DNA of 64,000 nucleotides, taken from assembly GCF_003261635.1 (NCBI RefSeq), contig NZ_QFXK01000034.1, positions 124,001 to 188,000 of the forward strand. The letters run 5' to 3'. Below the pieces are notes generated by a model. The model worked only from the letters and a program-made list of their open reading frames with translations, did not search any database and had not been told where the DNA came from. This stretch comes from Kribbella monticola. Its GTDB lineage: Bacteria; Actinomycetota; Actinomycetes; Propionibacteriales; Kribbellaceae. This document shows positions 55,177 to 63,607 of the stretch, piece after piece (the stretch's first letter is position 1; each line of letters starts with the position of its first letter). A program made the translations under genes and the position numbers.

Positions 55177-55249
55177 TGGAGCTTAGGGGATTCGAACCCC
55201 TGACCTCTTCCATGCCATGGAAGCGCGCTACCAACTGCGCCAAAGCCCC
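55177..55249 (-). tRNA. tRNA-Ala(GGC)
   Basis: A full cloverleaf on the minus strand. Acceptor GGGGCTT/AAGCTCC includes a G3:U70 wobble, the alanine identity element; a GCGC D-stem; anticodon arm CTTCC-ATGGCAT-GGAAG with anticodon GGC; T-arm GGGGTTCGAATCCCC; discriminator A. The CCA end is not encoded in full (CCG). Decodes GCC and GCT. Confidence 0.97.
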
Positions 55250-55424
55250 TTGCGTTCTTGCGACTGCGAAAGTCTAACTGACACTTGGTGTGAAAGAAAA
55301 ATCGGGGTGGGCGGGTGGGTGACTGCTCGTGGTTGAGGGTGCAGATGGGGTGTAGACAGGCGCGGCGGCGACGGCTTCCAGGGGTTGGAAGCGGTCGGCG
55401 AGATGGGTTCTGGGGTGGTGTGGG

Positions 55425-56069
55425 TCAGCGTTGGGGGTCGTCGGACATTACTGGTTCGGGGAGGGAGCCGGCGTTCCATTCCTCGATGCGCCAGCCGGCT
55501 CGGCCGGGGAGGAGGGAGACCCAGTTGCAGTTGGAGAGGCCGCCGAACGCGGGCCAGTTGGCTTGGGGGATGCCTAGGAACAGGCAGATGCCTACGCGGG
55601 CCGCTAGGCCATGGGTGGCTACTACGACGGTGTCGGAGGGTTCTGCGTGTTCTACGGCGCGTTGGAGGGCCGGGGCGAAGCGGGCGGCTACCTCTTCGAC
55701 GGTTTCGCCGGCGGTGCCTCGGCGTTGGGGTTCGCCGGAGCGGATGCGGGCGGCTGCTTCGGGGTGAAGGGCGGCCAGCTCTTCCATCGTCATGCCGGCC
55801 CAGTCGTCGACGTTGATCTCGCGGAGAGCCTCGTCGTACTCGACCTTCAAGCCGGTGAGGGCGGCGAGTTCACCGGCGGTGGCGGCTGCGCGCTGGAGGT
55901 CGCTGGAGAACAGGCGCGTGGGCGCGAGCGAGGCGAGGCGCAGGGCGGCGGCGCGGGCCTGGGCGAGGCCGACATCGTCCAGTGGGATGTCGGCCTGGCC
56001 CTGGATCTTGTCCTGCAGGTTCCATTCGGTCCGGCCGTGCCGCCAGACGATCAGCCGGCCCGCGGTCAT
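55425..56069 (-). CDS. gpgP: Histidine phosphatase, GpgP-like
   Basis: 214 residues. The RHG motif (VWRHGRTEWNLQDKIQGQ) holds the phospho-histidine; Glu and His of the active site are in REINVDDWAGM and VATHGLAARVG. The nadD-rsfS-this gene order equals the mycobacterial locus where the homologue is glucosyl-3-phosphoglycerate phosphatase (GpgP), so that role is inferred. Overlaps rsfS by 4 bp. Confidence 0.85.
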   Translation of the reverse strand: MTAGRLIVWRHGRTEWNLQDKIQGQADIPLDDVGLAQARAAALRLASLAPTRLFSSDLQRAAATAGELAALTGLKVEYDEALREINVDDWAGMTMEELAALHPEAAARIRSGEPQRRGTAGETVEEVAARFAPALQRAVEHAEPSDTVVVATHGLAARVGICLFLGIPQANWPAFGGLSNCNWVSLLPGRAGWRIEEWNAGSLPEPVMSDDPQR

Positions 56070-56665
56070 TCGGCCGGAGCCGAGGGCGCAGCGAGGTGAG
56101 CGTCGTCAGCGGCGTCCCCGTCCGAAGCATCAACGTCCGAAGCGTCAACATCCGAAGCATCAACATCCGAAGCGTCAACATCCGACGCAGAAGCGTCCAA
56201 AGCAGAAGCGCCCGAAGCTGAGCCATCGGCGGAGGCGTCCAGGACGGGGGTGTCTTCCTCGCCGGAGCGCGGCAGGACCGGCGCGGGCTCGGGGATCTTG
56301 CCGTCCGGGCCGGGGATCGGGATCAGCGGGCAGTCGCGCCACAGCCGCTCGAGGGAGTAGAAGTTGCGCTCCTCGTCGTGCTGGACGTGGATCACGACCT
56401 CAAGGTAGTCCAGGAGCACCCAGCGGCCCTCGCGCGCGCCTTCGCGGCGTACCGGTTTGGCGTCGAAGTCGACCCGGAGCTTCTCCTCGATCGCGTCGAC
56501 GATCGCGCGGACCTGGCGGTCGTTGGACGCCGAGGCGACCAGGAACGCGTCGGTGATGGCGAGCTGCTCGGAGACGTCGAACGCGAGAACGTTCTCGGCC
56601 TTCTTGTCGTGGGCCGCCTCGGCTGCTGCGGTGAGCAGCTCGACGACGCGTTCGGTGGCAGGCAT
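56066..56665 (-). CDS. rsfS: Ribosome silencing factor with acidic repeat tail
   Basis: 199 residues. Residues ~1-115 form the conserved RsfS (Iojap) domain that binds ribosomal protein uL14 and blocks subunit joining in starvation: VVELLTAAAEAAHDKKAENV and WVLLDYLEVVIHVQHDEERNFY. The C-terminal ~80 residues are unusual: Pro-rich then acidic pentapeptide repeats (VDASD) at ~152-181. ATG at 56665, 7 bp after nadD. Confidence 0.94.
   Translation of the reverse strand: MPATERVVELLTAAAEAAHDKKAENVLAFDVSEQLAITDAFLVASASNDRQVRAIVDAIEEKLRVDFDAKPVRREGAREGRWVLLDYLEVVIHVQHDEERNFYSLERLWRDCPLIPIPGPDGKIPEPAPVLPRSGEEDTPVLDASADGSASGASALDASASDVDASDVDASDVDASDVDASDGDAADDAHLAAPSAPAE
56121..56210. repeat. 15-bp tandem repeat in rsfS
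   Basis: Six 15-bp units such as TCCGAAGCATCAACG in register with the rsfS frame. Copies alternate between GCAT and GCGT, suggesting duplication as 30-bp blocks. Encodes VDASD-type pentapeptides. Confidence 0.9.
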
Positions 56666-56672
56666 TTGTTCC

Positions 56673-57293
56673 TTACTGATGGTTGATGTAGAGGTCGCGC
56701 TTGGCGATGTACTGGACGATCCCGTCCGGTACGAGGTACCAGGTGGGGTTGCCTTTGGCGACGCGCCGGCGGCACTCGGTGGACGAGATGGCCAGGGCCG
56801 GTACTTCGAGCAGGGTGACCCGGTCGGGCGGGAGCTGGTCGAGTGGGAGCTCCAGCGATTCCGTCCCCGGCCGGGTACAGCCGACGAAGCGGGCGAGTTT
56901 GAACATCTCGTCGACGTCTCGCCAGGTGAGGATCTGGGCGAGCGCGTCGGCACCGGTGATGAAGAACAGCTCGGCGTCGGGGAACAGCCCGGACAGGTCC
57001 CGCAGGGTGTCGATCGTGAACGTCGGGCCGGGCCGGTCGATGTCGACCCGGCTGACCGAGAAGCGCGGGTTGGAGGCGGTGGCGATCACCGTCATCAGGT
57101 ACCGGTCCTCGGCGGGCGAGACCTCGCGGTCCGACTTCTGCCACGGTTGACCGGTCGGGACGAAGATCACCTCGTCCAGGTCGAAGTACGCCTGTACTTC
57201 GCTGGCTGCCACCAGGTGGCCGTGGTGGATGGGGTCGAAGGTACCGCCCATCACGCCGATTCTCCGGCCAGGCCGTACCACGGAGTCCGCCAT
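56673..57293 (-). CDS. nadD: Nicotinate-nucleotide adenylyltransferase
   Basis: 206 residues. GVMGGTFDPIHHGHLVAASE (~13-32) contains the nucleotidyltransferase HxGH motif, and ISSTECRRR near the C-terminus is the second nucleotide-binding motif. Converts nicotinate mononucleotide to deamido-NAD in NAD synthesis. Begins 14 bp past the small membrane protein gene. Confidence 0.96.
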   Translation of the reverse strand: MADSVVRPGRRIGVMGGTFDPIHHGHLVAASEVQAYFDLDEVIFVPTGQPWQKSDREVSPAEDRYLMTVIATASNPRFSVSRVDIDRPGPTFTIDTLRDLSGLFPDAELFFITGADALAQILTWRDVDEMFKLARFVGCTRPGTESLELPLDQLPPDRVTLLEVPALAISSTECRRRVAKGNPTWYLVPDGIVQYIAKRDLYINHQ

Positions 57294-57306
57294 CGTGTTC
57301 AGCCGC

Positions 57307-57465
57307 TCAGCTGTGCGGCCGGCCCTTGCCCATGATCACCGTGACGGCCAGCAGCGCGACCAGCACGAACAGGGCGAACCCGCCGTACCACCAGGGCGAG
57401 ATGTGCGACGCCTCGCCGGCGGCCTCTTCGACAGCCGCCAACTGCGGCAGGAGCAACGTAAGCAT
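57307..57465 (-). CDS. Small single-TM membrane protein (52 aa)
   Basis: 52 residues with a helix at ~28-45 (GGFALFVLVALLAVTVIM) and a basic C-terminus (GKGRPHS). It begins MLTLLLPQLAAVEEAAGEAS. Position 13 bp upstream of nadD supports it being cotranscribed. Not recognised functionally. Confidence 0.7.
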   Translation of the reverse strand: MLTLLLPQLAAVEEAAGEASHISPWWYGGFALFVLVALLAVTVIMGKGRPHS

Positions 57466-57564
57466 GAGGCGAAGCCTATCTCCTGCCCACCGACAGGAAC
57501 GCGACCGGTGGCCAGTGGCGGCCCTCGAAGGGGCGCCGGGCCTGCCGGTCGCGCGGGTGGTGGG

Positions 57565-57693
57565 TCAGCTGTGCCGGATGTAGCGGGTCAGCAGCCTGCG
57601 CCATGCGGACGGCGCGGCGGCCGCACGCTGGTGCATGGCGGCGACACGGTGCATCTCGTCGATGTGGGCACGGGCAACTTCAGGGGTGATCAT
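57565..57693 (-). CDS. Small basic protein (42 aa)
   Basis: 42 residues, MITPEVARAHIDEMHRVAAM, helical and Arg/His-rich, ending RRLLTRYIRHS. AAGGA lies just upstream of the ATG. Codon composition matches neighbours. Divergent from an Lrp-type gene. No known family. Confidence 0.6.
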   Translation of the reverse strand: MITPEVARAHIDEMHRVAAMHQRAAAAPSAWRRLLTRYIRHS

Positions 57694-57717
57694 GATTCCT
57701 TCGCAAGGTGTGTGGAC

Positions 57718-57744
57718 GGTGTCGGAGCGGCTCACTCCGACACC
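57718..57744. promoter_or_regulatory. Perfect 10-bp inverted repeat between divergent genes
   Basis: GGTGTCGGAG and CTCCGACACC separated by CGGCTCA. It lies 25 bp from the 42-aa gene and ~97 bp from the Lrp-type start, flanked by TTGTACGATATGCAA (57750-57764), a TTG-N9-CAA dyad that could be an Lrp box. Confidence 0.55.
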
Positions 57745-57841
57745 TCAAATTGTACGATATGCAAGGCCGCTACACAAACGAATTAAAGGCAGATCGCCTG
57801 ATCTCCCTACGAATCTGCGGTGAACGAAGGAGTAACCCAGG

Positions 57842-58291
57842 ATGGATGCGATCGATCGGCAGCTGGTCGAGGCACTGCGGGCGAACGGGCGGTCGAGTTG
57901 GGCCGAGCTCGGGCGGGTCGTCGGCCTGTCCGGGCCGAGCGTCCAGGAGCGGGTGAAACGTCTCGAGGACCGCGGCGTACTGCTCGGCTACCGGGCCGTC
58001 GTGGCGCCGGATCAGGTCGGGTTGGGGACGAGCGCGCTGATCGGGCTGTTCCAGCGCGACGACGTGGAGACCGACGACATCGTCGAAGGTGTTCGGCAGA
58101 TCGAGGCGGTCGAGGACTGCTGGTTCGTGGCGGGCGATCAGGAGCTGGTGGTGAAGGTGCGCGTGCCGGACGTGACGCAGCTGGAGGCGGTGGTCGGCAG
58201 CCTGCGCCGCGTCAACGGCGTGGTCCGCACCCGCACCACAGTCGTCCTCTCCACCCGCTGGGAAGCCCGGCCTGCTCCCCTCCCCGACTAA
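57842..58291 (+). CDS. Lrp/AsnC family transcriptional regulator
   Basis: 149 residues. N-terminal HTH (~1-55; DRQLVEALRANGRSSWAELG and GLSGPSVQERVKRLED) and a RAM ligand-binding domain (~62-140; VEDCWFVAGDQELVVKVRV). Usually amino-acid responsive. Convergent with the MFS gene; possible regulator of itself and the 42-aa gene. Confidence 0.93.
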   Translation: MDAIDRQLVEALRANGRSSWAELGRVVGLSGPSVQERVKRLEDRGVLLGYRAVVAPDQVGLGTSALIGLFQRDDVETDDIVEGVRQIEAVEDCWFVAGDQELVVKVRVPDVTQLEAVVGSLRRVNGVVRTRTTVVLSTRWEARPAPLPD

Positions 58292-58300
58292 CAGGCGGTA

Positions 58301-59485
58301 CTACGTACTGTCCGACACCTGGGCCAGCACTGCTCGGTCTCGGCGGGCGTAGAGGAGCGCGCCGGCAGTCAGGGCGAGTAGGGCGGCTGCTGGGTAGAGG
58401 GCGTGCGGGGCGTGTTCGTAGACGGTGCCGCCGATGGCGGGGGCCAGGAACATGCCGCTGATGGACGCAGCGGCGTACAGGCTGGAGAAGCGGCCGACCA
58501 TCCCCTCTGGCGCAGCGTCGGCCACGTGAGCGGTCGCTGTCGGCTTGTAGAGCATCTCCCCCGCAGTGATGAACGCAGCAGCGACGACAGCGCCGCCGAG
58601 CACCGGCCAGACGCCCAGCGCCGCGTAGCCGAGTCCGACCAGCATGACCCCGACAGCGATGACCCGGAGCGCGTGATGGCCGCGGAGGTGAACAGCGAGC
58701 GGCGCCTCGAGTACGACGATGATCACCGAGCTCAGACCGATCAGTACGCCGTACGCCACCGCAGGTGACCCAGCGTCGTGCAGCAGCAGCGGCACAGTGG
58801 CGTAGAGCTGCCGGTACACCGTGTCGACGACCACGATCGCCCCAAGCAGCACCAGCACGGATCTGTCGCGCAGAAGCGCTCTCCACACTCCAGAGGCCGC
58901 AGCAGCCGCCGTACGCACGCCAGCTGGCACATACCGCCACACCACGGCCGCCAGCACCAGACTGCTCACTGCGTCGATCACGAAGACCAGGGAGAAGTCG
59001 TACGCCGCCAGCAGCCCGCCGAGCGGAGGACCGATCGTGAAGCCGGCATTGCTCGCAGAACGCGACAATGCGATCCCCTCTCGACGCCGCTCAGCAGGGA
59101 GCGCTGTCGCGACCAGACCGCTCAGGTTGGGCCTACTGGCGCCGCCGCACAGCCCAGCAACCGCTGCTAGAGCAGGGAGCGCCACAGTCGGCACTACAGG
59201 CATCGCGAGACACGCTGCGGCCCAGGCGAGCTGACTGCCCACAGCAGCAGTGCGCAGCCCGAAGCGGTCGCCGAACCAGCCGCCACTGAGGTTGCCGAAC
59301 AACAGCCCCACGCCGTACGCCGAAGCTGCCAGGCCGGCCTGTTGCGCCGACATACCGCGGTCCTGCACCAGATAGAGCGTCAGGTAGATCCACGCCAGTG
59401 ACCCCGCCGAACTGATCAACTGTCCGGCCATCACCGCCTTCAGCCACCCGGGCAACTCCCCTATCCGCCGCCAGTAACCGCGCAT
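58301..59485 (-). CDS. MFS transporter
   Basis: 394 residues, 12 TM helices. GNLSGGWFGDRFGLRTAAVG is the helix 2-3 MFS signature; FSLVFVIDAVSSLVLAAVVW and similar stretches follow. Resembles exporters. ATG at 59485 chosen over TTG at 59491. Divergent from the HxlR-peroxiredoxin fusion, which probably regulates it. Confidence 0.9.
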   Translation of the reverse strand: MRGYWRRIGELPGWLKAVMAGQLISSAGSLAWIYLTLYLVQDRGMSAQQAGLAASAYGVGLLFGNLSGGWFGDRFGLRTAAVGSQLAWAAACLAMPVVPTVALPALAAVAGLCGGASRPNLSGLVATALPAERRREGIALSRSASNAGFTIGPPLGGLLAAYDFSLVFVIDAVSSLVLAAVVWRYVPAGVRTAAAAASGVWRALLRDRSVLVLLGAIVVVDTVYRQLYATVPLLLHDAGSPAVAYGVLIGLSSVIIVVLEAPLAVHLRGHHALRVIAVGVMLVGLGYAALGVWPVLGGAVVAAAFITAGEMLYKPTATAHVADAAPEGMVGRFSSLYAAASISGMFLAPAIGGTVYEHAPHALYPAAALLALTAGALLYARRDRAVLAQVSDST

Positions 59486-59507
59486 TGACAACCCCCGGCC
59501 CGTGATG

Positions 59508-59524
59508 AGTTCCTGTTAGGAACT
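59508..59524. promoter_or_regulatory. 17-bp dyad in the MFS / HxlR divergent promoter
   Basis: AGTTCC-TGTTA-GGAACT, two perfect 6-bp arms, between divergent genes, 22 bp from the MFS start. It fits an operator for the HxlR-type regulator encoded on the other side. Confidence 0.6.
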
Positions 59525-59567
59525 TAGTCGGCCGGATAGCGTGGTGGCAACCTGATGGGAGGGTCCT

Positions 59568-60452
59568 GTGCGGCGCAGCAGCTACTCACCGGAGCCCGAT
59601 TGTGCGATCGCGCAGTCTCTCGCGGTGATCGGGGACGGCTGGGAACTCCTGATCGTCCGCGATGTCGCCCGCGGCGTCGATCGGTTCGACCTGCTGGCGG
59701 AATCGTTGCAGATCTCCCGGAAGGTGCTCACCGAACGCCTCAACGGCCTGCTCGACAGCGGCATCGTGGACCGTACGGCGTACCAGGAGCACCCGACGCG
59801 GTACGCCTACCACCTGACCTCACGCGGCAAGGCCCTCCTGCCCGTGCTCGTCGCCCTGCAGGACTGGGGCGATCGCTGGCTCCTCGGCGACGGCGAACTC
59901 ACTGGCACCAACACCGCCGACGATGCGCCGGCCCACCGCGTCCACGAGCTGACAGGCCGCCGGATCCCTCCCGATCTCTTGCTCCCGGCAACCAACTCGG
60001 ACCGATCGGATGTAGTTGCCCGGTACGCCAACGCGACGGTGATCTTCGGCTACCCGGCGACGGGCCGCCCGTCACCGCTTCCCGCGAACTGGGCCGACAT
60101 CGCCGGCACCGCAGGATGCACCCTGGAAAACAAATTGTTCTCCGATCGCGCCATGGAGTTCGCCAACGCCGGCATCGCAGTCCACGGCGTCAGCACGCAG
60201 CGCCCCGATGAACAGAGGGCCTTCGCCGAGGCGGAGAACATCACCCATACGCTGCTCTCCGACACCGACCTGACCTTGACCGCGGCGCTCCGGCTACCGA
60301 CCTTCCGCGCCGGCGGATACGAGCGGCTGAAGCGCATCGTTCTGGTGGCGGCTCCGGACCGCACCATCGCGGCGGTCCGCTACCCGGTGACCGATATCCC
60401 CGAGGCAGTCGACTGGGCCTTCAACACGGCCCGTCGGCTGGCGACCGGATGA
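59568..60452 (+). CDS. HxlR-type regulator fused to a peroxiredoxin-like domain
   Basis: 294 residues. Residues ~1-110 form an HxlR winged helix (DCAIAQSLAVIGDGWELLI with C12; LTERLNGLLDSGIV; TRYAYHLTSRGKAL). Residues ~135-294 match AhpC-TSA/PrxQ-like peroxiredoxins (DIAGTAGCTLENKLFSDRA, with C184 at the peroxidatic position, then ALRLPTF). These are the only two cysteines. A redox-sensing one-component regulator is inferred. GTG start at 59568 after GGGAGGG. Confidence 0.88.
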   Translation: MRRSSYSPEPDCAIAQSLAVIGDGWELLIVRDVARGVDRFDLLAESLQISRKVLTERLNGLLDSGIVDRTAYQEHPTRYAYHLTSRGKALLPVLVALQDWGDRWLLGDGELTGTNTADDAPAHRVHELTGRRIPPDLLLPATNSDRSDVVARYANATVIFGYPATGRPSPLPANWADIAGTAGCTLENKLFSDRAMEFANAGIAVHGVSTQRPDEQRAFAEAENITHTLLSDTDLTLTAALRLPTFRAGGYERLKRIVLVAAPDRTIAAVRYPVTDIPEAVDWAFNTARRLATG

Positions 60453-61144
60453 CGGCGGTCGAAGTCTGGTGGGCGAAGATCAGTGACGTCCGCTGGGAAC
60501 TCGTCGCGGAGCTCGACGCGGCCGAGCGCGGGCGACTCGCGGCGTACGCCCGGCAAGAGGACAAGGACCGCTTCCTGCTCGGCTGCGCGGTGACCCGTCG
60601 GGTGCTCGGGATGCACCTGATGATTCCGCCGGCCGACGTGCGGCTCGACCGGACCTGCGACGACTGCGGCCGCCCCCACGGCAAGGTCCGCGCACAGGAG
60701 ATGGAGCTGTCCGTTTCGCACTCGGGCGACCTGATCGCCGTCGCCTTCCACCCCGGTTCGCCGGTCGGCCTCGATGTGGAGAAGGTCGATCCCGGGATCG
60801 ACGCGGATTCGCTGGCCACAGTGAGCCTCGCCGAGGTGGAGGCGAAGGAACTCGCGAAGTACGAGCCTGCGGCCAGAGCGCGCGCTTTCACGACGTACTG
60901 GACTCGCAAGGAGGCCGTCGTGAAGGCGACCGGCGACGGGATGCGGGCCGACCTGCGCCGCGTCGTCGTCAGCTCACCCGATCAACCGGCCGCGCTGGTG
61001 AACTGGCCCGAGTACGACGGGCGCGTGCAACTCGTCGACCTCGAGGCCGGTTCGGAGTACTCGGCCGCGCTCGCGATTCTCACCGGCGACCCGGTCACCG
61101 TCCACTCGATCGACGCCGCTCCCCTGCTCAAGCAGACCGGCTAG
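60449..61144 (+). CDS. 4'-phosphopantetheinyl transferase (Sfp-type)
   Basis: 231 residues. VGLDVEKV and YWTRKEAVVKATGDG are the two signature motifs that hold Mg2+ and CoA; LSVSHSGD lies before them. It attaches phosphopantetheine to carrier proteins of fatty-acid, polyketide or nonribosomal peptide systems; no such synthase is in the window. Start overlaps the HxlR-peroxiredoxin stop (ATGA). Stop overlaps proA by 4 bp. Confidence 0.93.
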   Translation: MTAVEVWWAKISDVRWELVAELDAAERGRLAAYARQEDKDRFLLGCAVTRRVLGMHLMIPPADVRLDRTCDDCGRPHGKVRAQEMELSVSHSGDLIAVAFHPGSPVGLDVEKVDPGIDADSLATVSLAEVEAKELAKYEPAARARAFTTYWTRKEAVVKATGDGMRADLRRVVVSSPDQPAALVNWPEYDGRVQLVDLEAGSEYSAALAILTGDPVTVHSIDAAPLLKQTG

Positions 61145-62385
61145 CTACGGATCTGGCCCTCGCCGATCACGACGTACTTCGTCGACGTCATCTCCGGCAG
61201 CCCCATCGGCCCGCGTGCGTGCAGCTTCTGGGTCGAGATCCCGATCTCGGCGCCGAACCCGAACTCGCCACCGTCGGTGAACCGGGTGCTCGCGTTGACC
61301 ACCACCGCGGCCGAGTCGACCGCCTGGACGAAGCGTCGCGCCGCCGCCTGCGACTTCGTGATGATCGCCTCGGTGTGACTCGAGCTGTACTTGCGGATGT
61401 GCTCGACCGCGGCCTCCAGCGACGGCACCACGGCCGCGGACAGATCCAGCGAGTTGTACTCCGCGCCGAAGTCCTCCTCGGTCGCGGCGACAATGTCATT
61501 GCCTGCAGCAACAACTGCCGGATCGCCGTGGACGGTCACACCCGCGTCGGCCAGTGCGGGCAGCGCGGCGGCCAGGAACTCATCGGCGACATCCGCGTGC
61601 ACCAGCAGGGATTCGGCGGCGTTGCAGACGCTCGGCCGCTGGGTCTTGGCGTTCAGCAGGATGCTCAGCGCGAGCTCCAGATCGGCCTCGGCATCGACGT
61701 ACACGTGGCAGTTGCCGACTCCGGTCTCGATCACCGGCACGGTCGATTCCGAGACCACGGTCTGGATCAGCCCGGCGCCACCGCGCGGGATCAATACGTC
61801 GACGAAGCCGCGTGCCTGCATGAGTTCCTTGATCGCCGCGCGATCGCCCGGCACGCCCTGGATCACGTCGGCAGGAAGCCCAGCTGACGCGGCAGCGGAC
61901 CGCAGTACGTCGATGATCGCTGCGTTCGACGAGGCTGCCGAGGACGAACCGCGCAGCAGCACGGCATTGCCTGACTTGAGGCAGATCCCGGCGGCATCGG
62001 CCGTCACGTTCGGCCGCGCCTCGTAGATGATGCCGACCACGCCGAAGGGCACGCGGACCTGGCGAAGCTCCAGCCCGTTCGGCAGGGTGTACCCGCGGAC
62101 CACTTCGCCGACCGGGTCGACCAGACCGGCGAGCTGCTCGAGCCCGGCGGCCATCGCGTGAACCCGGGCCGCGTCGAGCGCCAGGCGGTCCACCGTCGAC
62201 TCCGGCGTACCGGCTTCGCGTGCGGCGGCGACATCCTTCGCGTTCGCCGCGACGATCGTGTCCGTGTTCTCCCGCAACGCGGCCGCCATGGCGTGCAGGG
62301 CGGCGTCCTTGGTCGCACGTGACGCCGCGGACAACGCGTACGACGCCTCGCGGGCCTGCCGGCACAGCTCGATGATCTCGCTCAC
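61141..62385 (-). CDS. proA: Gamma-glutamyl phosphate reductase
   Basis: 414 residues, an aldehyde-dehydrogenase-fold enzyme reducing glutamyl-5-phosphate with NADPH in proline synthesis. GVVGIIYEARPNVTADAAG and KTQRPSVCNAAESLLVH (catalytic Cys) are visible. GTG at 62385 is taken; the longer frame is poorly conserved. 43 bp after proB. Confidence 0.96.
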   Translation of the reverse strand: MSEIIELCRQAREASYALSAASRATKDAALHAMAAALRENTDTIVAANAKDVAAAREAGTPESTVDRLALDAARVHAMAAGLEQLAGLVDPVGEVVRGYTLPNGLELRQVRVPFGVVGIIYEARPNVTADAAGICLKSGNAVLLRGSSSAASSNAAIIDVLRSAAASAGLPADVIQGVPGDRAAIKELMQARGFVDVLIPRGGAGLIQTVVSESTVPVIETGVGNCHVYVDAEADLELALSILLNAKTQRPSVCNAAESLLVHADVADEFLAAALPALADAGVTVHGDPAVVAAGNDIVAATEEDFGAEYNSLDLSAAVVPSLEAAVEHIRKYSSSHTEAIITKSQAAARRFVQAVDSAAVVVNASTRFTDGGEFGFGAEIGISTQKLHARGPMGLPEMTSTKYVVIGEGQIRS

Positions 62386-62428
62386 GAACCCATCGTAGGA
62401 CGCGGTACCGCCCGGCTGCGAAGTCGTC

Positions 62429-63550
62429 TCAGAGCAGGACGAGGTCGTCACGGTGGACCACCTCACGTTCGTACGCCGCGCCGAGCTCGCGAGCCAGGTC
62501 GCGGGTGGAGCGGCCGAGAAGGTCAGGGAGCTCGGCGGCGTCGTAGTTGACCAGGCCGCGCGCGATCACCACCCCCGCCGGCGACACGAGATCGACCGGA
62601 TCGCCCGCGGAGAAGGTGCCCTCGACCGCGCTGATGCCGGCCGGGAGCAGCGACGACCTGCGTTCCGTGACAGCACGGACCGCGCCGTCGTCGAGCTGGA
62701 GACGGCCTTGTCCCGAAGTGGCGTGGGCCAACCAGAGCAGCCGGGTCTTGCGACGGCGCCCGGTCGGGTGGAAGAGCGTGCCGACCGGCTCGCCGCGCAA
62801 CGCCTCGCCGACCCGGGCCGCCGAGGTGAGAACGACCGGAATCCCTGCCTCGGTAGCGATTGCGGCCGCTTCGACCTTGGTCTGCATTCCGCCGGTGCCG
62901 ACGCCGGACGAGCCGGTGCGACCGATCTTGAGCGGTACCAGGTCAGCCGGACCGCGGACATCGGTGATCATCGTCGTACCGGGTTTGCGCGGATCCCCGT
63001 CGTACAAGCCGTCCACGTCCGAGAGCAGGACCAGCAGGTCGGTGTGCACCAAGTGGCTGGTCAACGCAGCCAGGCGATCGTTGTCGCCGAAGCGGATCTC
63101 GGTGGTCGCGACCGTGTCGTTCTCGTTCACGATCGGGACGACGCCGAGCTCCAGCAGGCGCGCGAAAGTCCGGTAGGCATTGCGATAGTGGCTGCGTCGG
63201 GTGACATCGTCGACGGTCAGCAAGACCTGGCCGACCTTGAGGCCGTGCGCTGCGAAGGCGTCGCTGTAGCGAGCCATCAGCAGTCCTTGGCCGACCGAGG
63301 CCGCCGCCTGCTGAGTGGCGAGATCCTTCGGTCGCGAGCGCAACCCCATCGGGGCCAGCCCGGCTGCGATCGCACCGGACGAGACGAGCACGACCTCCGT
63401 GCCCTCGACGCGCCGGGCGGCGATCGCGTCCACCAGCAGACGCAACCGCTCCAGGTCGATCCGGCCGCGCTGGGTCAAGGACGACGAGCCGACCTTCACC
63501 ACGATCCGCCCGGCCTTCACGACCTCTGGGCGGTGCAACACGTCCTGCAT
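62429..63550 (-). CDS. proB: Glutamate 5-kinase
   Basis: 373 residues. An amino-acid kinase domain (~1-255; RIVVKVGSSSLTQRGR, VLVSSGAIAAGLAPM, IVNENDTVAT) and a C-terminal PUA domain (~275-360). Phosphorylates glutamate, first step to proline, usually feedback-inhibited by proline. Same strand after obg (57-bp gap), upstream of proA, the normal actinobacterial order. Confidence 0.97.
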   Translation of the reverse strand: MQDVLHRPEVVKAGRIVVKVGSSSLTQRGRIDLERLRLLVDAIAARRVEGTEVVLVSSGAIAAGLAPMGLRSRPKDLATQQAAASVGQGLLMARYSDAFAAHGLKVGQVLLTVDDVTRRSHYRNAYRTFARLLELGVVPIVNENDTVATTEIRFGDNDRLAALTSHLVHTDLLVLLSDVDGLYDGDPRKPGTTMITDVRGPADLVPLKIGRTGSSGVGTGGMQTKVEAAAIATEAGIPVVLTSAARVGEALRGEPVGTLFHPTGRRRKTRLLWLAHATSGQGRLQLDDGAVRAVTERRSSLLPAGISAVEGTFSAGDPVDLVSPAGVVIARGLVNYDAAELPDLLGRSTRDLARELGAAYEREVVHRDDLVLL

Positions 63551-63607
63551 CAGTTGTCCTGACTCAGTGGGCGCATCAGCGGGGCCGGCGTCGTCGACGG
63601 CCTCCGG

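Noticed and set aside
54737..55250. Integration site of a mobile element at tRNA-Ala
   Set aside because: No integrase, no partial duplicate of the tRNA 3' end elsewhere in the window and no phage genes.
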